Below, piece by piece: positions 5,731 to 9,149 of a DNA stretch of 9,149 nt (the first letter of the stretch is position 1; the number at the start of each line of letters is the position of its first letter). The notes under the pieces are model-generated. The model made no database searches and had not been told where the DNA came from. It saw only the letters and a list, made by a program, of their open reading frames with translations. A program made the position numbers and the translations under genes. The stretch lies in NCBI GenBank assembly GCA_009925965.1, contig RFPW01000075.1, forward strand, positions 1 through 9,149, written 5' to 3'. This DNA is from Betaproteobacteria bacterium. Lineage in GTDB: Bacteria > Pseudomonadota > Gammaproteobacteria > Burkholderiales > Burkholderiaceae_E.

Positions 5731-7119
5731 ATGGCGCGTAATACACAAGTCCCCGCAGATCATCATGCCCCGCCCATTACCCGATTATTAGCGGAATTTG
5801 TTGCGTCGCATCCATCTCGGGGCTGGTCGGACGAGGTTGACCACGCCGCTCATCGGACCTTTCTAAACTGGATGGGTTGTGCAGTCGGTGCTGCGAAGCA
5901 CGAGTCCGTGCTTGCCGCGTTGGCGGCGGTTCGAATGCTCGAGCCTGCCCCTCAGGCAAGTATTCTGGGCCGGTCTGAGAAGGTCGACATGGCCTCCGCC
6001 GCGTTGATCAATGGCATCAGCTCGCACACCTTTGATTTTGACGATACGCACCTTAAGACCATTATTCACCCCGCGGGTCCGGTCGCGTCGGCGTTGCTGG
6101 CATTGGCTGAAACCAAGGGCGCAAGCGGCCGCGCGCTAATAGATGCTCTGGTGCTTGGCATCGATGTTTCATGCCGGGTGGGCAACGCCATGTATCCCGA
6201 TCATTACGACCGGGGTTGGCACATTACGGGTTCGACTGGCACCGTCGGCGCTGCGGCCGCCTGTGCCCGATTACTCGGCTTAAACATCGATCAAACTGTG
6301 ATGGCGCTGGGGATCGCTGCGTCACAACCGGTCGGCGTGCGTGAGCAGTTCGGCAGTATGACCAAACCGTTCCACCCCGGCGGTGCTGCGCGTGCTGGCC
6401 TGATGTCGGCGCTGCTCGCACAACAAGGCTTCACCGCGAGCCCACGAGCTTTAGAGGCGCCGCGCGGGATGATGCAAACCATCTCGACCAAAAACGATTG
6501 GTCCGAAATCACCGAGGGTCTAGGTGAGCAGTTTGAGATTGTTCTCAATACCTTTAAGCCGTTCGCCTGTGGAATCGTCATCCATCCCAGCATTGATGGC
6601 TGCGCGCAATTGCGTGCTCAAGGCATTTCACCCGAGGAGATTGTTTCGCTGGAACTCAAGGTTCACTCTTTGGTGCTGGAACTCACAGGCAAGAAAGAAC
6701 CCGTGGACGGATTGCAAGCCAAATTCAGCGTTTATCACGGTTGCGCTGCAGGCTTGACCTTTGGGCAGGCTACCGAAGATGAGTTCTCAGACGAAGTGGT
6801 GTCCCGTCCAGACATGGTCGCGCTGCGTCGCAAAGTGAACGCCACGGTGGACGACACCATTGATGAATCTGCGGTCGACCTGACCGCCATACTGACCGAC
6901 GGCCGGCGAGTGCATGTTCGGGTCGAGCACGCTATTGGTTCGCTTCAAAACCCGATGACTGACGCGCAGCTGGATGCCAAATTCCATGGTTTGTCAGACC
7001 CCATACTCGGTGCAAGGCAGACCCGCGACCTGATCAGTTCGGCCTGGGCCATCGGGAATGCGCCCGACGTGAGGGGGCTCACGAGCTTGGCCAAACCGAT
7101 ATCTTCGAGCGCACGCTGA
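5731..7119 (+). CDS. MmgE/PrpD family protein (2-methylcitrate dehydratase-like)
   Basis: This 462-aa protein belongs to the MmgE/PrpD superfamily, which includes 2-methylcitrate dehydratase, cis-aconitate decarboxylase and iminodisuccinate epimerase; these act on small di- and tricarboxylic acids. An all-helical N-terminal domain (about 15-265) and a smaller C-terminal domain are expected. Conserved family positions present: FDFDDTH (101-107), HPAG (His113), GWHITGSTGTVGAAAA (His164), the Lys of TKPFHPGGAARAG (Lys212), FKPFACGIVIHPSIDGC (Lys276, Cys280, His285) and KFSVYHGCA (Lys331). These line the active site in the family, so the enzyme is probably functional. The sequence does not separate the possible reactions, and there is no propionate cluster (prpB/prpC) around it. 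It starts 9 bp after the Bug gene, with GAGG upstream at 5713-5716, and ends 2 bp before the next gene, so the three are probably one transcript. Confidence 0.9.
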   Translation: MARNTQVPADHHAPPITRLLAEFVASHPSRGWSDEVDHAAHRTFLNWMGCAVGAAKHESVLAALAAVRMLEPAPQASILGRSEKVDMASAALINGISSHTFDFDDTHLKTIIHPAGPVASALLALAETKGASGRALIDALVLGIDVSCRVGNAMYPDHYDRGWHITGSTGTVGAAAACARLLGLNIDQTVMALGIAASQPVGVREQFGSMTKPFHPGGAARAGLMSALLAQQGFTASPRALEAPRGMMQTISTKNDWSEITEGLGEQFEIVLNTFKPFACGIVIHPSIDGCAQLRAQGISPEEIVSLELKVHSLVLELTGKKEPVDGLQAKFSVYHGCAAGLTFGQATEDEFSDEVVSRPDMVALRRKVNATVDDTIDESAVDLTAILTDGRRVHVRVEHAIGSLQNPMTDAQLDAKFHGLSDPILGARQTRDLISSAWAIGNAPDVRGLTSLAKPISSSAR

Positions 7120-7121
7120 TC

Positions 7122-8111
7122 ATGCCCAACCACGCGACCCGACCTCATATTGTTGTTTTGGGTGACTTTGAGCAGGCCTTGCACCGGCTCGGCGACTGGC
7201 GCGCAATTGAAGCGGCAGCCGAAATCACCTTTCATCATCAGCCCGTTCAGGGTGGGGACCTTGTGGCGGCTGCCGAGCAGGCCGACGCCGTGGTTCTTGT
7301 TCGCGATCGCACGCCGCTCGATGCCGCGACGATTGCCCGTCTGCCGAAATTGCGATACGTCGTCTTCACGGGTTCGCGCAACGCGACCCTCGATCTTGCA
7401 TGTTTAGCCGCGCGCGGAATCCCAGTCAGTCACACCGATTGGGGGCCTTCCAAAGAAAGCACCAGTGAGCTCACCTGGGCACTCATTCTTGCAGCCACTC
7501 GACAACTGGCTGAATACGGCTCGTTGATGCAACAAGGCCAGTGGCGTTTTTCAACACCACAGCCGCTCTCGGGCGTGCTTCATGGCGAGGTGCTGGGCCT
7601 GGTGGGTCTGGGGGAAATCGGCCGACGGGTGGCTCAAATCGGCAAAGCATTTGGCATGGAGATCCTGACCTGGAGTCCCAACATGACGGCCGAGCGAGCC
7701 GCCGCCCATGGCGCACAGGCCGTCTCCATTGAAACTCTTCTGGCCCGCGCCAAGGTCGTGAGCCTTCATTTGGTTCCTTCCCTGGCAACGCGGCAATTGA
7801 TCAATGCCGAACGATTGGCGCAAATGCGGCCCGACAGTCTATTGGTCAATACCTCCCGCTCTGCCCTCGTGGATATGCCTGCTTTGGCGCAGGCCCTACG
7901 GGACGGGCGCATCGGGATGGCCGCATTGGACGTGTTTGAACAGGAACCACTGCCAGTTGACGACCCGTTGCGGCACACGCCTCGTTTACTGCTGACTCCG
8001 CACCTTGGGTTTGTGGTGGAACCTGTCTTTGAGCGATTTGCCCGAGGCGTGGTGACTTGTCTGGAAGCCTGGCTGGCTGATCAGCCCTTGGTTAATTGCT
8101 TGAGCAGCTAG
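7122..8111 (+). CDS. D-2-hydroxyacid dehydrogenase family protein (SerA-like, NAD-dependent)
   Basis: This 329-aa NAD(P)-dependent oxidoreductase belongs to the D-isomer-specific 2-hydroxyacid dehydrogenase family, which interconverts 2-oxoacids and D-2-hydroxyacids. The N-terminal half is the flavodoxin-like substrate domain (ADAVVLVRDRTPLDAATIA, then LPKLRYVVFTGSRNATLD). The Rossmann domain carries GLGEIGRR (162-169). The catalytic triad is present: Arg246 in VNTSRSALVD, Glu275 in FEQEPLP and His294 in TPHLGF. There is no ACT or other regulatory C-terminal domain, so it is unlikely to be the biosynthetic 3-phosphoglycerate dehydrogenase. The Rossmann strand is followed by WSPNMTA; a Ser where NAD-specific members often have Asp or Glu leaves cofactor preference open. 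The ATG lies 2 bp after the MmgE/PrpD stop codon, so translation is probably coupled. With the Bug protein it suggests catabolism of a hydroxy- or oxo-carboxylate. Confidence 0.93.
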   Translation: MPNHATRPHIVVLGDFEQALHRLGDWRAIEAAAEITFHHQPVQGGDLVAAAEQADAVVLVRDRTPLDAATIARLPKLRYVVFTGSRNATLDLACLAARGIPVSHTDWGPSKESTSELTWALILAATRQLAEYGSLMQQGQWRFSTPQPLSGVLHGEVLGLVGLGEIGRRVAQIGKAFGMEILTWSPNMTAERAAAHGAQAVSIETLLARAKVVSLHLVPSLATRQLINAERLAQMRPDSLLVNTSRSALVDMPALAQALRDGRIGMAALDVFEQEPLPVDDPLRHTPRLLLTPHLGFVVEPVFERFARGVVTCLEAWLADQPLVNCLSS

Positions 8112-8194
8112 TTACCTTTCGAAACAAATTGCACCGCCGGGCGCTTCACGCGGTTGATAAACTCGGGCATGTTTGTTCAAGAAAGGGTGCCATC

Positions 8195-8620
8195 GTGAAT
8201 CGAATCAAGGGTTTCGTCTGGGTGGTCCTAGCCGCCTCGAGCATGATGGTTGCCGACGGGGCAATGGCGCAGCGCTACGGGCGTCATGGCGGCGGCCGGG
8301 CGCATTTCGGGATTTACCTCGGCGGCCCCCTGTATTCGCCGGGCTTTTATCCACCCAGCTATTACTACCCTCCTTACTATCCGAACTACTACCCCCCAAC
8401 GGTTGTTATTCCAGCGACGCCGCCCGTCTATATTGAGAACGCTGCTCCAGCATTGCCATCTCAGCCCCCGGGGCAGTGGTGGTACTACTGCTCGGATTCA
8501 CAGTCCTACTACCCTTCGGTCGCCCAGTGTGCCAGCCCCTGGCAACTTATCGCACCCCAAGCGGTTGCGCCACAGGTTGTCGCTCCTCAAGGGATTGCCC
8601 CTCCGATGGGAAATCAGTAG
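8195..8620 (+). CDS. Small secreted Tyr/Pro-rich protein of unknown function
   Basis: I do not recognise a characterised function. The start is GTG at 8195, seven bases after an AAAGGG site (8182-8187); a longer in-frame start at 8096 lies inside the preceding gene and would spoil the signal peptide. The product is 141 aa. Residues 1-25 are a Sec signal peptide (MNRIKGFVWVVLAASS, cleavage after AMA). A short Arg/Gly/His-rich segment (QRYGRHGGGRAHFG) follows, then a Tyr/Pro-rich stretch (PPSYYYPPYYPNYYPP). The only folded-looking part is WWYYCSDSQSYYPSVAQC followed by ASPWQLI, where Cys99 and Cys112 could form a disulphide. Similar WYYC...YYP...C...W proteins occur in many betaproteobacterial genomes as hypothetical envelope proteins. 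The C terminus has imperfect xVAPQ repeats. The gene is followed 11 bp later by a lipoprotein gene and is probably cotranscribed with it. An envelope role is an inference. Confidence 0.82.
   Translation: MNRIKGFVWVVLAASSMMVADGAMAQRYGRHGGGRAHFGIYLGGPLYSPGFYPPSYYYPPYYPNYYPPTVVIPATPPVYIENAAPALPSQPPGQWWYYCSDSQSYYPSVAQCASPWQLIAPQAVAPQVVAPQGIAPPMGNQ
8551..8604 (+). repeat. Degenerate xVAPQ pentapeptide-coding repeats
   Basis: The end of the Tyr/Pro-rich gene codes for APQAVAPQVVAPQGIAPP, three to four imperfect copies of a five-residue unit. The DNA copies differ at third positions, so this is an old low-complexity expansion and not a recent tandem duplication. Confidence 0.6.
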
Positions 8621-8631
8621 TTGAACTCTTT

Positions 8632-9149
8632 ATGCAGGATATCAAGATCGTGACGCTTCAATTGAGATGGATCGTAATTGCCGGGGCCGTTTTTGTAGCG
8701 TCCGGTTGCGCGAGTTTGCCTTCAGGTCCTAGCGTGCTTGCTTTGCCAGGCACCGGAAAAAGCTTCGATGAATTTCGATTAGACGATGACCTGTGCCGGC
8801 GTTATGCCAGCGCCCAGGTGGGCGGCGTCGGTCCGAATCAGGCTGTCAATGACAGTGCTGTGAGAAATGCTGCGTTGGGTACCGTGATTGGCGCGGTTGC
8901 AGGGGCTGCGATCGGCGGGAATCAAGGCGCTGGCGTTGGCGCTGGGACAGGCTTGCTGTTCGGCAGTATGGCGGGGTCCGCGGCTGCAAGTTCGGGTGTC
9001 TATGGCAGCCAGCGCAGTTATGACCACGCCTATATCCAATGCATGTATGGACGGGGTCAGAGGGTGCCGGTCGTTGGCGCCGTAAGGCAAATCACACCGA
9101 ACCAACCGGTGGTCACGACCCAAACAAGGACAGCGACGCTCGTGGTGCC
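8632..9149 (+). CDS. Glycine-zipper family lipoprotein, 3' end cut by the window
   Basis: An open frame of 172 codons continues past the right edge. The N terminus (LRWIVIAGAVFVASGC) is a lipoprotein signal peptide with lipobox ASGC and acylated Cys26. The ATG at 8632 lacks a ribosome binding site; a GTG at 8650 with AGGA ten bases upstream is an equally possible start and puts the cysteine at position 20. After the segment FDEFRLDDDLCRRYASAQVG comes a glycine zipper at about 80-120 (ALGTVIGAVAGAAIGGNQGA and onward), GxxxG spacing typical of helices that pack in or against membranes. It is followed by the family motif YDHAYIQCMYGRGQRVPV (130-147). Related glycine-zipper lipoproteins are common in proteobacterial envelopes, but their role is mostly unknown. 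It sits 11 bp behind the secreted Tyr/Pro-rich gene on the same strand, which suggests a shared envelope function. Confidence 0.82.
   Translation, partial: MQDIKIVTLQLRWIVIAGAVFVASGCASLPSGPSVLALPGTGKSFDEFRLDDDLCRRYASAQVGGVGPNQAVNDSAVRNAALGTVIGAVAGAAIGGNQGAGVGAGTGLLFGSMAGSAAASSGVYGSQRSYDHAYIQCMYGRGQRVPVVGAVRQITPNQPVVTTQTRTATLVV

Noticed and set aside
7122..8111. Calling the dehydrogenase serA (3-phosphoglycerate dehydrogenase)
   Set aside because: It lacks an ACT or similar regulatory domain and sits in a catabolic-looking cluster, so only the family can be supported.
8133..8154. Inverted repeat ACCGC/GCGGT as a terminator after the dehydrogenase gene
   Set aside because: The stem is only 5 bp with a 12-base loop and is not followed by a T run. 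The 83-bp gap otherwise shows only weak TTGCAC and TTGATA hexamers with poor spacing, so I call neither promoter nor terminator there.

Overview
The window looks like chromosomal DNA of a betaproteobacterium, most likely Burkholderiales (Alcaligenaceae/Comamonadaceae-like). Three things point there: the gene order smpB <> ratA-rnfH-guaB-guaA, the protein sequences of GuaB and GuaA (both close to Bordetella-type proteins as I remember them), and a Bug-family solute-binding protein, a family greatly expanded in Burkholderiales. Base composition looks moderately GC-rich. I see no phage, transposase, CRISPR, tRNA or rRNA.

Layout. At the left edge, on the minus strand, is the N-terminal part of a periplasmic branched-chain amino-acid (LivK-type) binding protein, then smpB (tmRNA-binding protein) with a candidate weak terminator behind it. 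A 36-bp divergent spacer separates smpB from a plus-strand run: ratA, rnfH (overlapping ratA by 14 bp), guaB (with its own -10 box at the rnfH stop codon and a strong ribosome binding site) and guaA. GuaB (IMP dehydrogenase) and GuaA (GMP synthase) make GMP from IMP in two steps.

The guaA reading frame is broken near its 3' end. It stops after ...HWAH, and the highly conserved C-terminal segment (ending KPPATIEWE) continues in another frame from about 4633 to 4734. Comparison with remembered GuaA sequences suggests roughly 16 bases are missing. This is either a real lesion that should damage GMP synthase or a sequencing/assembly error, and it is the most important thing to check here.

Starting 15 bp after the displaced guaA stop codon is a tight three-gene accessory cluster: a Bug/TctC periplasmic binding protein, an MmgE/PrpD-family protein and a D-2-hydroxyacid dehydrogenase, with gaps of 9 and 2 bp. 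It looks like an operon for taking up and degrading an organic acid whose identity cannot be read from the sequence.

The right end holds two envelope genes: a small secreted Tyr/Pro-rich protein with a conserved WYYC...YYP...C...W motif, and a glycine-zipper lipoprotein cut by the window edge. Apart from the guaA break, most of this is ordinary housekeeping DNA. I do not find convincing evidence of a wholly new system.
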